64,000 nucleotides of DNA from Pomphorhynchus laevis (lineage: Eukaryota; Acanthocephala; Palaeacanthocephala; Echinorhynchida; Pomphorhynchidae). This document shows, in pieces, positions 1 to 10,860 of the stretch (its first letter is position 1; every line of letters begins with the position of its first letter). A model generated the notes under the pieces. The model did not search any database. It worked only from the letters and a program-made list of their open reading frames with translations, and had not been told where the DNA came from. The translations under genes and the position numbers were made by a program. Location of the stretch: positions 1-64,000 of the forward strand of contig WNNJ02000486.1 of NCBI GenBank assembly GCA_012934845.2. Direction: 5' to 3'.

Positions 1-94
1 ATATTTAATATAATAAATCGATTAGAATTATTATAATAATCTAATATTATCATATCTAATAATTATCTTTTATTTTTGTTTAAAATTAAATTAG

Positions 95-255
95 AGGCCA
101 TTATGGTAAGTTATCATATTTTGGCACCTGTTAATCAACCCAAATAGCAGCGGAGTCAAATAATGCCAATGTTATATTTTTCAAATGAAATGTGATTTTC
201 TAGCTCGATATCTTATTCTAAAACAGAATGTATTAAATTAATTATGAATTTATTT
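95..255 (-). repeat. Decayed PLE terminal repeat (pLTR)
   Basis: This stretch is a diverged copy of the terminal repeat seen better at 2755-3110, 33256-33620 and 44188-44545. Shared landmarks in order are an ATTAGAGG start, a CAACCCAAATAGCAGCGG block and the TATCTTATTCTAA end. It lies back to back with an inverted copy that starts near 256. The assignment rests only on this landmark order. Confidence 0.55.
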
Positions 256-559
256 TCCAGACCCAGCATAGCGGCCCCGCTGCTATGTTGGGTAGAGGAA
301 TTAGGGGGCCGAAACCTGATAGCATAGCAGTTCCTCATGATGACCTCTAATTCTTATTCTGATACAACGTATGTTATTTATTAGTCAATTCATAAAAATG
401 ACGTTTATTTTAAATTTCAATTTTTTAACTTGATTTAAATTATAGAAAATCTCAAAACAATTATTAATTTTATTAATTATTAAATTTTGATTTAGCATTA
501 TTATGTTTTGTTTATTTTATAATTATATTAAATACGTAGACTCAGTTAGCTGATTTAAT
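256..559 (+). repeat. PLE terminal repeat (pLTR), plus orientation
   Basis: This is the reverse complement of the terminal repeat at 2755-3073. It holds the block with CCCGCTGCTATGTTGGG, a GGCCGAAACCTGATAG segment and the outer end TACGTAGACTCAGTTAGC. With the minus copies at 95-255 and 2755-3110 it shows that this PLE family leaves terminal repeats in both orientations, a known PLE habit. Confidence 0.8.
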
Positions 560-659
560 GTTTTAATTCGTATATTTGAAAATATTTTTGTTTTATTTTA
601 TCTTTATATTATCACAGTTCAAGTATTTTTTAAATAAATATTAAGAAAACAATGTCAAT

Positions 660-1290
660 TAGTAAAATTTCATTATTTAATGTGTTTTATTTAATACTAA
701 TTCTTTATGCATAAATGCTTATGCAAAAAATATGTTTCATGTAAATTTAAGCAATAATATTAAATAATTATTTTAACCACTATGTAAATCCGATGTTCAT
801 TTATAGTGAAGTTATAGTTCATTTATATTCATGACAATACTTGTAATCATAAAACAATATTATTTGATATTATGCAACTGACATCATATATTGATATTAT
901 TTCACTTATTGAATAAAAGTTAATAGGTCTTAAATATATCAATATATTCGTACATATATCTTATGTCTTTACGTATAAAAATGCTTTTAAATTAATCATC
1001 TTTACGATATAGGTTAATAATCGTTTTAATTAATGCTAATTTAATATGCATTGCATTATCAATATTAGTTTTATTAAGAATAAAGCTACCTAATTATAAA
1101 TTTGTTCACTTATTAAATAATTTATCTGTACATATATTTCTTTAATTTACATTTATTTTTTAAACAGTTTTCATCAAATTCATATTCTATGAAGCTTAAA
1201 AACAAGTCAGCTATAATTGGGCTACTATTACCACCCGTTGGAATACCTTTTACTTGTCTAAATATAGATGTCCTTACTTTTAAATAATTT
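660..1290 (-). mobile_element. Old PLE RT fragment, first of three
   Basis: Minus-strand sequence matches the RT thumb, palm and fingers of the better PLE copies. The part at 1190-1290 still reads roughly as [20 protein letters not shown], the PLE motif B region. The rest (660-1140) matches the C-terminal half at the DNA level, with many substitutions and small indels and no useful open frame. It is followed directly by a second, younger copy of the same region. Confidence 0.6.
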
Positions 1291-1950
1291 TGATTTATTC
1301 TTTATATTATTGTGTTGATTAATATATTTATTTTACTATTTTCCGATTGATTATATTTTTATAGTAATCTAGTATAAAATATGCATCTATTAAATTATTT
1401 AAATGATTTTGAAGAAAGCCATTATCATTACATATTGTTGCAATTCTTAAAATTTCATTATTTAATGTATTATATTTTATATTATATGGTATGCATGAAT
1501 GCTCACGCCAAAATATGTTTCTTGTAAATTTAAATATGTCATCTTTACGAGATAAATTAATAGTAGTTTTAATTGATGTTAATTTAATGTTCATATATAG
1601 ATATAAACCTTCTTTATCATTAATATTGGTTTTGTTAAGAATAAGGCTTTCTGGATAAATGTGCTCACTAATTGAATAAAAATTATTAGAATTAAATACA
1701 CATATATCATCAATGTATCGAAACATATATTTCATATATTTATATTGTTTAGATTTAGTTTTTACACAGTTATGAACAAATTCATATTCTATAAAGCTTA
1801 AAAATAAGTCAGCTATAATTGGGCCACTATTTCCTCCCATTGAGACACCTTTTTCTTGTCTAAATATAGATGTCCTTACCTTAAAATAATTTTAATTTAT
1901 TAAAATATTTAAGGATTCTAATAATTTAATTTTATCCATATATTTATATT
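1291..1950 (-). mobile_element. PLE RT fragment, second of three
   Basis: A 170-codon open stretch (1328-1840) covers the RT from motif B ([20 protein letters not shown]) through motif C ([13 protein letters not shown]) to the thumb. The YIDD box is the RT catalytic aspartate pair. Upstream fingers and the GIY-YIG domain are absent. It abuts a diverged copy on the left and another RT fragment on the right, all in the same orientation. Confidence 0.75.
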
Positions 1951-2067
1951 TACTTGATGGTGTAATTTTTGTTAGATAGGCATTATAGTTATTATAGCAT
2001 ATATATGTATATCTTTTTCCGAATACAATATTGAATGAATACAATATAGAATGAGGTTACCTGAATA

Positions 2068-2410
2068 AATTTAATCGCTTATTGAATAAAAATTGCTAAA
2101 ATTAAATACACATATATTATCAATAAATCGAAACATATATTTCATATCTTTATATAATTTACATTTATTTTTTAAACAGTTTTCATCAAATTCATATTCT
2201 ATAAAGATTAAAAACAAGTCAGCTATAATTGGGCTACTATTACCACCCATTGGAACACCTTTTACTTGTCTAAATATAGATGTCCCTACCTTTAAATAAT
2301 TTTGATTTATCAAAATATTTAAGGATTCTATTAATTCAATGTTACCCATATATTTATATTTACTTGATGGCTTAATGTTTGTTAGATAGGCGTTATAACA
2401 TGTATATGTA
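2068..2410 (-). mobile_element. PLE RT fragment, third of three
   Basis: A 92-codon open stretch (2071-2349) carries [20 protein letters not shown] and the adjoining palm up to YMFRFIDNICVFN. The second catalytic Asp of YIDD is Asn here, so the active site is lost. It is the third head-to-tail piece of the same RT region within 1.8 kb. Confidence 0.7.
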
Positions 2411-2754
2411 TATCTTTTTCCGAAAAGATATACATATCTTTTTCCAGGTTTCTATTCGTTATCAGTACATTTTTCCGTGACCAGATGAACAATTCTTTGG
2501 TGTTTTAAAGAATTATTACAATTAAATTTGGGTAATTACTTGGAATAATTATTGCTTTCTTGTTTAGATAGCTACATTTACACAAGATATTCGATCGATC
2601 CTGTGAATAATTCGATCGATCCTTGGCAAAATACCTATATGATAAATAAATATTAACTTCTCTTTATTATAAAGAAAAGGGAATATTTTCCCTTATCACA
2701 ATAACCATATTATTTTAATAGTCATTAATCTATGTTTTCATAGAATTTGTAGAT
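2411..2754. other. Unassigned AT-rich spacer
   Basis: No gene is seen. A short direct repeat of TTCGATCGATCC occurs near 2591-2623. The stretch separates the RT fragments from the next PLE terminal repeat. Confidence 0.4.
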
Positions 2755-3536
2755 AAATTAAATCAGCTAACTGAGTCTACGTATTTAATATAATTATAAA
2801 ATAAACAAAACAATAATGCTAAATCAAAATTTAATAATTAAATAATAAAATTAATAATTGCTTTTAGATTTTCAATAATTCAAATCAAGTTAAAAAATGA
2901 AATTTAAAATAAACGTCATTTTTATGAATTGACTAATAAATAACAAACGATGTATCAGAATAAGAATTAGAGGTCATCAGGAGGAACTGCTATGCTATCA
3001 GGTTTCGGCCCCTAACTCCTCTACCCAACATAGCAGCGGGGCCAAATACATGCTAATGATGTATTTCCTCTGATAAAACTATCTAGTATCTTATTCTAAT
3101 ACAAAGTATATTATTTATTATCCATCCATAAAAATTTGCCACTTAAGAGTTTAAATTTATTCTTTATATTATTGTGTTGATTTATATATTTTACTATTTT
3201 CTGCTTTATGATATTCTTACAGTAACCTAGTTTAAAATATGTATCTATTAAATTATTTAAATGATTTTGAAGAAAGCCAATATCATTACATATTGTTGCA
3301 ATTCTTAAAATTTCATTATTTAATGTATTATATTTTATATTATATGGTATACATGAATGCTCATGCAAAAATATGTTTCTTGTAAATTTTAATGTCATTT
3401 TTACGATATAAATTAATAGTAGTTTTAGTTAATGTTAATTTAATGTTTATATCTAGATATACACCTTCTTTATCATTAATATTGGTTTTGTTAAGAATAA
3501 GGCTTTCTGGATAAATGTGCTCACTAATTGAATAAA
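2755..3536 (-). mobile_element. PLE 3' end: terminal repeat plus RT C terminus
   Basis: The terminal repeat occupies 2755-3110, with its outer end at AGCTAACTGAGTCTACGTA. The RT C-terminal segment follows at 3111-3536 and holds a 95-codon open stretch ending in KFKLLSGKFLWMDNK, identical in kind to the end of the 33.6-kb copy. The RT is cut short at the codons for [11 protein letters not shown] 136-bp sequence also found near 47.6 kb begins exactly there. The terminal repeat is inverted relative to the copy at 4945-5367. Confidence 0.85.
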
Positions 3537-3672
3537 AATATTGAATAAAGATATTAAAATTTTAAGCATAAATTATATAAATAAAAATAGATACAAAATC
3601 GTTTCTCAAATACCATTAAAGAATACTGATTGAGCCTAAAAGTGAACACCAGAAGAGCATTTGTCCTTAACT
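3537..3672. repeat. 136-bp segment shared with 47548-47683
   Basis: This segment starts TTGAATAAAGATATTAAAAT and ends GAAGAGCATTTGTCCTTAAC. It recurs at 47548-47683 with about half a dozen differences. At both places it is joined to the same interior point of the PLE RT, so the junction is older than one of the two loci. Its own origin is not recognised. Confidence 0.8.
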
Positions 3673-4944
3673 AAAATTGCATATTTTTGTTACAGAGAAC
3701 GGTTATCATACAAAATGCACAAGGGGAATATATTTTGCAAAATATGGGAATTTGCGTCGCAAAATAATAAAGAAAAGCGATAGCAGAAAAATATCGAAGT
3801 TCTTTGTAATTTCTGGTTTTATAGAAAAATAGAAATGTGTTCCAGAAAAAGTGCTGGAAAAACATTTTACAAATTGCTCGTTAGTCCATAACAAATTTAA
3901 TTTTGGGAATCGATCAAGGAACGAGGGTAAACTGTGATTTTTATTAAAATCAAAAGAATGTGCATTTTCGTTAAGGGATATGCAAAATATATTGGAGCAC
4001 ATTATTACAAAACAAAACGACAATATCAAACATCTTATTGAGGAATTAGATATAAATACTTATATATAAATATCTCATTAATAACTCAAGTTGGAAACTC
4101 AAGTAATAATAATTCAAGGTGAATATATAGAATTGAATTACATTAAAGGTAGTAATATAAATTAGATTATATGGAACTTAATATAACCTGATATGCAATA
4201 TTTAATATTCATTATTAAAATTCAAGGTGAATACATATATGTGAAAATATAAATGTGTCAGTATGAATGATAAAAGTTTTTAAATATATTATGTAATAGA
4301 GCAATTGTAGAAAATTATTTGAATAAGATGTTTTGTGCTAAATTTACATTTAAATTGCAGTTTCATTTTAAAGTTTTAGACTATTTAGATATTATCTTAT
4401 TTTAAACACTCATTTGCGGAATAATTAATGATTTAAAATTCGTTAATTAATGCTTATTATTGAGATATGAGAGGATTCCGTATATTTTATATTAAATTTT
4501 CGTATATTTTGTATTTTGAGTTCATCGATTGCAGTCTAGCGATTTGTTGAAGTACATAACGTGAGGCCATACCAAAAACTGAAATAGATAAAATACTTTG
4601 AGAGACTTACTGAGACAAATTTAGAGAGATATCATACAAGATAAAATATACAATTACATGAATTGTCGCTGGAATAGAGAATTATAAAATACCTCGTGGT
4701 ACACCGGGCTCTGAATTAAATTGCTGTGGGTGTAATAGTATGAATGATCGTTGTTAAAGATGTTACTGTGCACTGGCGAAAAAGTCGTTTGCTAACTGTG
4801 CGGAACCTCACTACACGCGTAGTAGTTTATCAGTAAACTGTAACAAATGAAAGTTATCATCAACAAATAATATAAAGAATAAATATAAAGAATACATAAA
4901 TAAAGAGCACATATTTATTCTAATATTAAAGAATATATAAAGAA
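3673..4944. other. Unassigned sequence between inverted PLE ends
   Basis: No gene is recognised. The minus frame at 3706-4029 is open for 107 codons, but it looks like nothing known and its composition is ordinary for this AT-rich DNA. The stretch is flanked by inverted PLE terminal repeats (2755-3160 and 4945-5367). Near 4870-4950 there is a local expansion of an AAAGAATA motif derived from the adjoining PLE end. Confidence 0.4.
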
Positions 4945-5367
4945 TACACAATAATATAAAGAATAAATTTAAACTCTTAAGTGGCAAATTTTTATGGATG
5001 GATAATAAATAATATACTTTGTATTAGAATAAGATACTAGATAGTTTTATCAGAGGAAATACATCATTAGCATGTATTTGGCCCCGCTGCTATGTTGGGT
5101 AGAGGAGTTAGGGGCCGAAACCTGATAGCATAGCAGTTCCTCCTGATGACCTCTAATTCTTATTCTGATACAACGTCTGTTATTTATTAGTCAATTCATA
5201 AAAATGACGTTTATTTTAAATTTAAATTTTTTTTAACTTGATTAAAATTATAGAAAATCTCAAAACAATTATTAATTTTATTATTTAATTATTAAATTTT
5301 GATTTAGCATTATTATGTTTGGTTTATTTTATAATTATATTAAATACGTAGACTCAGTTAGCTAATT
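4945..5367 (+). repeat. PLE terminal repeat and RT tail, plus orientation
   Basis: This is an almost perfect inverted copy of 2755-3170. It runs from the last RT codons (AAACTCTTAAGTGGCAAATT) through the CCCGCTGCTATGTTGGG block to the outer end TACGTAGACTCAGTTAGCT. In the coding sense it holds GAAAC at 5117-5121 and CTGATGA at 5143-5149, flanked by 11 consecutive pairable bases (5104-5114 with 5150-5160). Confidence 0.85.
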
Positions 5368-5379
5368 CGACTAATTCGA

Positions 5380-8270
5380 ATCTATCGATAGATGAAATCT
5401 AAAACATCGCCTTGTAATGGAAACCCAAAGCTTTCGCCGCAATGCAATGCTACTATTAAGTTCATCGATATGCCAGCTGAATATCACAGAATGGCAGCCA
5501 GTGACGAACAACAATCGAACCTCAATGCACTAAAAACAGCGATTGTTTTCACCTGGTGTTACTTCAACTAATTCCATCTAGAAAAATAGCCGTAGTAAGG
5601 AAAGCTATTGACCGTACAATATAGCTGTAAATGGGAAGCTAAATTAACTTTTTGACAAAGCAAATCCTTTGCAGTTATGTTAACAACGGAAATCACCAAC
5701 ACTGTCTACATCAAATTGAATCAAAAAATACTGCAATTTAGTATGGATAAAATGACGGGGGCGACAAGCCTGACAGAAGATGAAAATAACGGTCTACTTC
5801 GTCCAAATAAACTTATTAACGATAAATCCGTAAAATATCACCTTGAAGACCTTCATTTTGACAATAAGGGAATTAATTATCAAGCTCTACTGACGAGTTT
5901 GTTACCACGGATCGTGCAACACCACCATACTAGATTCGTGGAAATAGACGCTGGCTCTGTAATTCAATCTACTCAACAGTGCCGGGTTCAGCAGACCCTT
6001 AAGGTGTAAGCGCTATCTCTTGGAGACGTAGGCTAACCACTTTTGACAAGAACTCTGATGGGATGGCTGAGGCGATGGATGCGCTAGCGACTTGCATTGC
6101 AACTGTAAAGCTATCCACTGAAAACTCAAAACCTTCGTGACTTGCATCAATACCTACGAAAAGAATAAGGTATTCGACCAATCGGTATCGTAGGAGTAAG
6201 TCGCCCTATCATCTGAAAATTATATTCAACTTCATTCAACAAGATGTAGCTGGTAATGTGCAACTCTGTGTCACAGCGTAATGGGTTAGAATACGCTATA
6301 CACTCGTTACGTGACGATTTTAATAGTAATCCTGATTTTGGTTTGTTGTGTGTAGATGCTAGCAACGCATTTAACAATTTAAATCGACGTGTCCATTCAA
6401 AATATGCGATTTATCTGCCCAGCCTTGGTATGCGTATTCAATAACTTGTTCTTGGAGGCGACAGCTTATATTCTCGCGAGAAAGTAACTCAAGGTGATTC
6501 GTTATCAAATTATCAACAAAAAATGTCGAGAAATAACCCAAAGATGATGGAATTATGCCAATTCTGTTGGACCACCGCATGCGCTAGGAAACGTCTGTAG
6601 AATTTTGCTGCAATATGGATCAGACTTTGGCTACTATGTTAATTCTACCAAAACATCTCTACTTCTCCATGACCATTGCAGAACAGCGACTGCATTTTTT
6701 ACCGACGTAAACATAAAGTATGATGGCTGTAACATTCTCGGATCCGCGATTGGAACTAAAGAATTTGTAAACAAAACCAGTGAAGATCAAGTAGATGGTT
6801 TTGTTAGGGTGGTAGATCGTCTATGTGAAGTTTGTGAGTTTGACCCACATATATCATTTGCCGATCTAGTGCATTCACTTCAACGGAAATAGTCTCATTT
6901 GTTTTGAACTACTATGTCTTGATGATCAACTTGCTCGGTTGCACGGCGCTACAGTCGGTAATTTTATGTGCAGACTAACAAAGCAAAATCATGATAATCA
7001 TTTTGACCTCGCCCGTCAACTATATGGTTTAGGGATCATAATTCCATCATTTAGTTGTAAATTGGTGCATAACGCCTCCAAAAGAATTTGCGCTACGTAC
7101 ATATAGGAGTTATTAGGAGATTTTCCAATGCAACACCAATAAGCATATGTTATCTAAACTATAGTAGTGCATTTGGAGGCGCGTCCTGATCAAGTGCACT
7201 TCCAATCGATCATGGCGAATTTTGTCTGTCTCCCAACAAATGTCGATACGATTTAGCCACGCGATGTGCCTGGTAGTCAGAAAACTTCCTTTGCGATGTG
7301 TATGCAACGAGGAAAGAAGTGTCTCACATCTTGCATGTATGAGATGATCCCAAATTGTCTGACACAATATCATAAGGGATAATTTTGCTCAAAATTTGTC
7401 ATCAGTGTGCAGCGGAGTCAGGATCGAGTCAGTCTTGGATCAAGTGAGTGATAACACCATATTCCAATCGTCTACAACATGCGGCGATATGGAAGCATGA
7501 CTAGACATTGCTAGCTACGAACTATACTAGAAACGATTGGAGCGAACGTTCTTTAACGTCGCTATTTTTAACCACCTTGCTGTTTAGTACTCTGCATCAA
7601 TGTTAAGTGCATTTAATTATAACGAAGAGAGAAAGCGAGCTAAATATGACGAGCGTGTGTCGTTTACCGAGCGATGAACATTTATTCCTCTTGAAATTTC
7701 AATCTCAGATGGCATTGGTTGGGTTCACGACGTGCCAAATAACTAGACTGCAATCGATGAACTAAAAATGCAAAACACACGCTGATTGTGTATGTCGCCT
7801 GAAGTGATTAATCGGGTTTACCTTGTGTCAAGCAGCGTCAATGTGCATTCAAGGAAATCGTTCGAACCGTGAGCGTCCAGACAAGAGTAAGGTCTCTGCC
7901 GGGCTTTTACAAGTTTAAGAAACAATTTTGAATACTTATTATTTGTACGGAAGCAATAAATTTATCCAATTATTAAAAAAATCATATAAGGAAAATATCA
8001 CAAAGACCAAAAGACCAAAGACGTCAAATTCCGTAAGTGTAAATCACGGTGTAAGCATGATCGGTTTACATGTCGATGGAATTTTCGCGTTCGTACATTT
8101 ATCTGAGAATGCACCTTACTTCTCGTTGGAGTTTTATTGATCACTTGGAAGGCAAGGCGACGAAATAGAAAGCAAAATAGAAACCAAAATAGAAAGAATA
8201 TGACGAGACGTGGCGTGTATTGAGCGAGGAACATTTATTCCTCTTGTATTTTCAACCTCAGGCAACATTG
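5380..8270 (+). mobile_element. Decayed RT element, NAFNxLNR type
   Basis: The plus strand keeps recognisable pieces in the right order. A pre-RT segment (5677-6009) has VEIDAGSVIQSTQQCR. An RT motif A piece (6256-6444) has VDASNAFNNLNRRV. A post-palm piece (6605-6892) has DFGYYVNSTKTSLL and AIGTKEFV. A C-terminal piece near 7620-7740 reads NEERKRAKYDERVSF. A second copy of that C-terminal end (KYDE, SEEHLFLLYF) lies at 8150-8270. I know this arrangement from an abundant, poorly classified RT family of marine and other invertebrates whose C terminus looks like a restriction-type nuclease. The catalytic YADD box is not legible and there are many frameshifts and stops, so it is dead. Related pieces lie at 29330-30910, 49830-50780 and 56842-59650. 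Confidence 0.7.
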
Positions 8271-8469
8271 GAATGAATGCAGGACATGTACTTCCACAAA
8301 TCGCTTGATTTTAATCGATAAATTGATAAAAAAAACAAATTCATTCTATACAGATAAATGGGTTACCACCACCAATGTCTCCCAATAATATATTATTGGA
8401 AGACATTAATTTTATCTTCACGATCAAAAAGCTATTGGATATCTATATTTTTTAATTTTTTATAAAACT

Positions 8470-10005
8470 TTAATAGAAAAAATGTTAAAATGAACATGTT
8501 AGTTAATTAGAACATATCGATAAGTATTATCTATATAAAATAATTTCATTCTTAATGATACATATGAACATGTCAGTTAATTATAACTTATCGACAAGTA
8601 ATATCTATATAAGATAATGTCATTCTAAATGATAAATATGAGCATATTAGTTAATTATAAATGAAATTATCGATAAGTAATTCCTAGATAAGATAATGTT
8701 ATTCTAAATGATAAATATGAACATGTTAGTTTATTATAACTTATCGACAAGTAATATCTATATAAGATAATGTCATTCTAAATGATAAATATGAGCATAT
8801 TAGTTAATTATAACTTATCGACAATTAATATCTATATAAGATAATGTCATTCTAAATGATAAATATGAGCATATTAGTTAATTATAAATGAACTTATCGA
8901 TAAGTAATTCCTAGATAAGATAATGTTATTCTTAATGATACATATGAACATGTCAGTTAATTAGAACATGTCGATAAGTAATATCTATATAAGATAATGT
9001 TATACTAAATGATAAATATGAACATGTTAGTTAATTAGAACATATCGATAAGTATTATCTATATAAAATAATTTCATTCTTAATGATACATATGAACATG
9101 TCAGTTAATTATAACTTATCGACAAGTAATATCTATATAAGATAATGTCATTCTAAATGATAAATATGAGCATATTAGTTAATTATAAATGAACTTATCG
9201 ATAAGTAATTCCTAGATAAGATAATGTTATTCTTAATGATACATATGAACATGTCAGTTAATTAGAACATGTCGATAAGTAATATCTATATAAGATAATG
9301 TTATACTAAATGATAAATATGAACATGTTAGTTAATTAGAACATATTGATAAGTATTATCTATATAAAATAATTTCATTCTTAATGATATATATGAACAT
9401 GTCAGTTAATTATAACTTATCGACAAGTAATATCTATATAAGATAATGTCATTCTAAATGATAAATATGAGCATATTAGTTAATTATAACTTATCGACAA
9501 GTAATATCTATATAAGATAATGTTATTCTAAATGATAAATATGAACATGTCAGTTAATTATAACTTATCGACAAGTAATATCTATATAAGATAATGTCAT
9601 TCTAAATGATAAATATGAGCATATTAGTTAATTATAAATGAACTTATCGATAATTAATTCTCAGATAAGATAATGTTATTCTAAATGATAAATATGAACA
9701 TGCTAGTTAATTATAACTTATCGACAAGTAATATCTATATTGAATAATGCTATACTAAATGTTTAAATGAACATGTCAGCTAATTAGAACATATCAATAA
9801 GTAATATCTATATAGGATAATGCTATACTAAATTTTAAAATGAACATGTTGGTTAATTATAACTTATCGATAAGTAATATCTATATAAGATAATGTTATA
9901 CTAAATGATAAATATGAACATGTCAGTTAATTAGAACATGTCGATAAGTAATATCTAGATAAGATAATGTTATTCTAAATGATAAATATGAACATATTGT
10001 TCAGT
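8470..10005. repeat. ~75-bp satellite with ~301-bp higher-order period
   Basis: About twenty tandem monomers of 73-78 bp share ATCGATAAGTAATATCTATA, a GATAATGTTATTCTAAATG block and AACATGTTAGTTAATTA. Monomer variants recur in a fixed order: the sequence at 9001-9300 repeats at 9302 onward with a 301-bp shift, that is, four monomers. The array ends about 55 bp before the PMP3 exon. Similar monomers with no unique spacers exclude a CRISPR array. Confidence 0.9.
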
Positions 10006-10066
10006 TTTAGAAAATTTAATTTTGGTATCTCAGTTGCAGAATATATCATTTTTTCTTTTAGGGATA

Positions 10067-10234
10067 ATGGTTTTATATACGTGTCTTTTACTTCTGCTGT
10101 CATTCATATTGCCTCCGGTGGCTGTTTTCCTGAAGGATGAAGGTTGCACGTGTCAAGTTTGGATTAATATTATACTGACGATACTTTTCTTTATTCCTGG
10201 GATTATACATGCTCTGATTGTAGTTTGTGTGTAA
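10067..10234 (+). CDS. PMP3/UPF0057-family small membrane protein
   Basis: A 55-residue protein with the whole PMP3 (UPF0057, stress-induced hydrophobic peptide) signature: a first membrane helix ending in FILPPVAVFLK, the central GCTCQVWINIILTIL and the second-helix end FIPGIIHALIVV. The family consists of two-helix membrane proteolipids. In yeast and plants they affect plasma-membrane potential and salt tolerance; roles in animals are little known. The ATG at 10067 follows a good splice acceptor (pyrimidine tract then TTTTAG at 10056-10061), so an untranslated 5' exon probably lies upstream. The longer frame from 10022 has no ATG and crosses that acceptor. The length matches the family norm of 50-60 residues. 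The CXC in the loop fits nematode-like members. The 5' side is occupied by the 8.5-10 kb satellite. Confidence 0.85.
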   Translation: MVLYTCLLLLLSFILPPVAVFLKDEGCTCQVWINIILTILFFIPGIIHALIVVCV

Positions 10235-10655
10235 ATTGTACTTTTCGGTCAATTAAAAAAAACAATACATTCTTTGACAAGTTAAAATATAAAATAGCGT
10301 TTTTATTAAATTGCAAATCAATTTACTCATTACTCATAATTGAGTATTTAATTATATTATATATTATATTAAATAATATAATAAATTAATATTAAATAAT
10401 AATATTAATTATAGTATTATATTATCCCATCACTCTAGATTCTTGTGAGATTTTTAAATTATTAAAATTCTGTGTCAAAATATCAAATATTTGACATGTG
10501 ACATTTCTCAAATATTTGAGAAATTTTGTGGCTTCTAAGTGAAATACAAATTGATTTAAAAGCCGCTTATTTTAAGCATTTAAGGTTCTTTAAATTATCA
10601 ATAATGTGGCTTCTAAGTGAAATACAAATTTGATCAGACCGAGAGTGGAAGAAAA
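10235..10655. other. AT-rich spacer with short duplicated motif
   Basis: No gene is seen. GTGGCTTCTAAGTGAAATAC occurs twice (about 10528 and 10605), and CTCAAATATTTGAG near 10507 is a palindrome. This may be the 3' flank of PMP3; no convincing terminator or poly(A) site can be chosen. Confidence 0.35.
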
Positions 10656-10860
10656 TAAACTTGTGTTTATACAAATCCGGTTCATATTTCTGTGGTTCAT
10701 CAAGAAGGAAAATTCCATGCGAATTTTAATCTTTGAATGATTCATCAGGTGATATTCCAAATGGTACCTGCAAGGTTAAGTTGTTATTCCATTATCCAGA
10801 GGAACATCGAAAATATCCGAAAATGCAATGGGTCTCATATTTTTACGATTGGAATGGGTA
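10656..10860 (+). pseudogene. Unassigned coding-like fragment
   Basis: Two neighbouring frames look coding. The first reads TNPVHISVVHQEGKFHANFN. The second, one frame away, reads GDIPNGTCKVKLLFHYPEE followed by PKMQWVSYFYDW. Their balanced composition stands out from the AT-rich surroundings. A frame change separates them and a stop follows, so this is either a decayed gene piece or two exons with an unseen junction. I do not recognise the family. Confidence 0.25.

Noticed and set aside
3673-4029. Open minus frames and a faint gag-like zinc-knuckle resemblance on the plus strand
   Set aside because: The Cys/His residues are not in place and no neighbouring domain supports it.
8470-10005. 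CRISPR-like regular spacing
   Set aside because: The whole unit repeats with no unique spacers, and the DNA is animal. It is a satellite.
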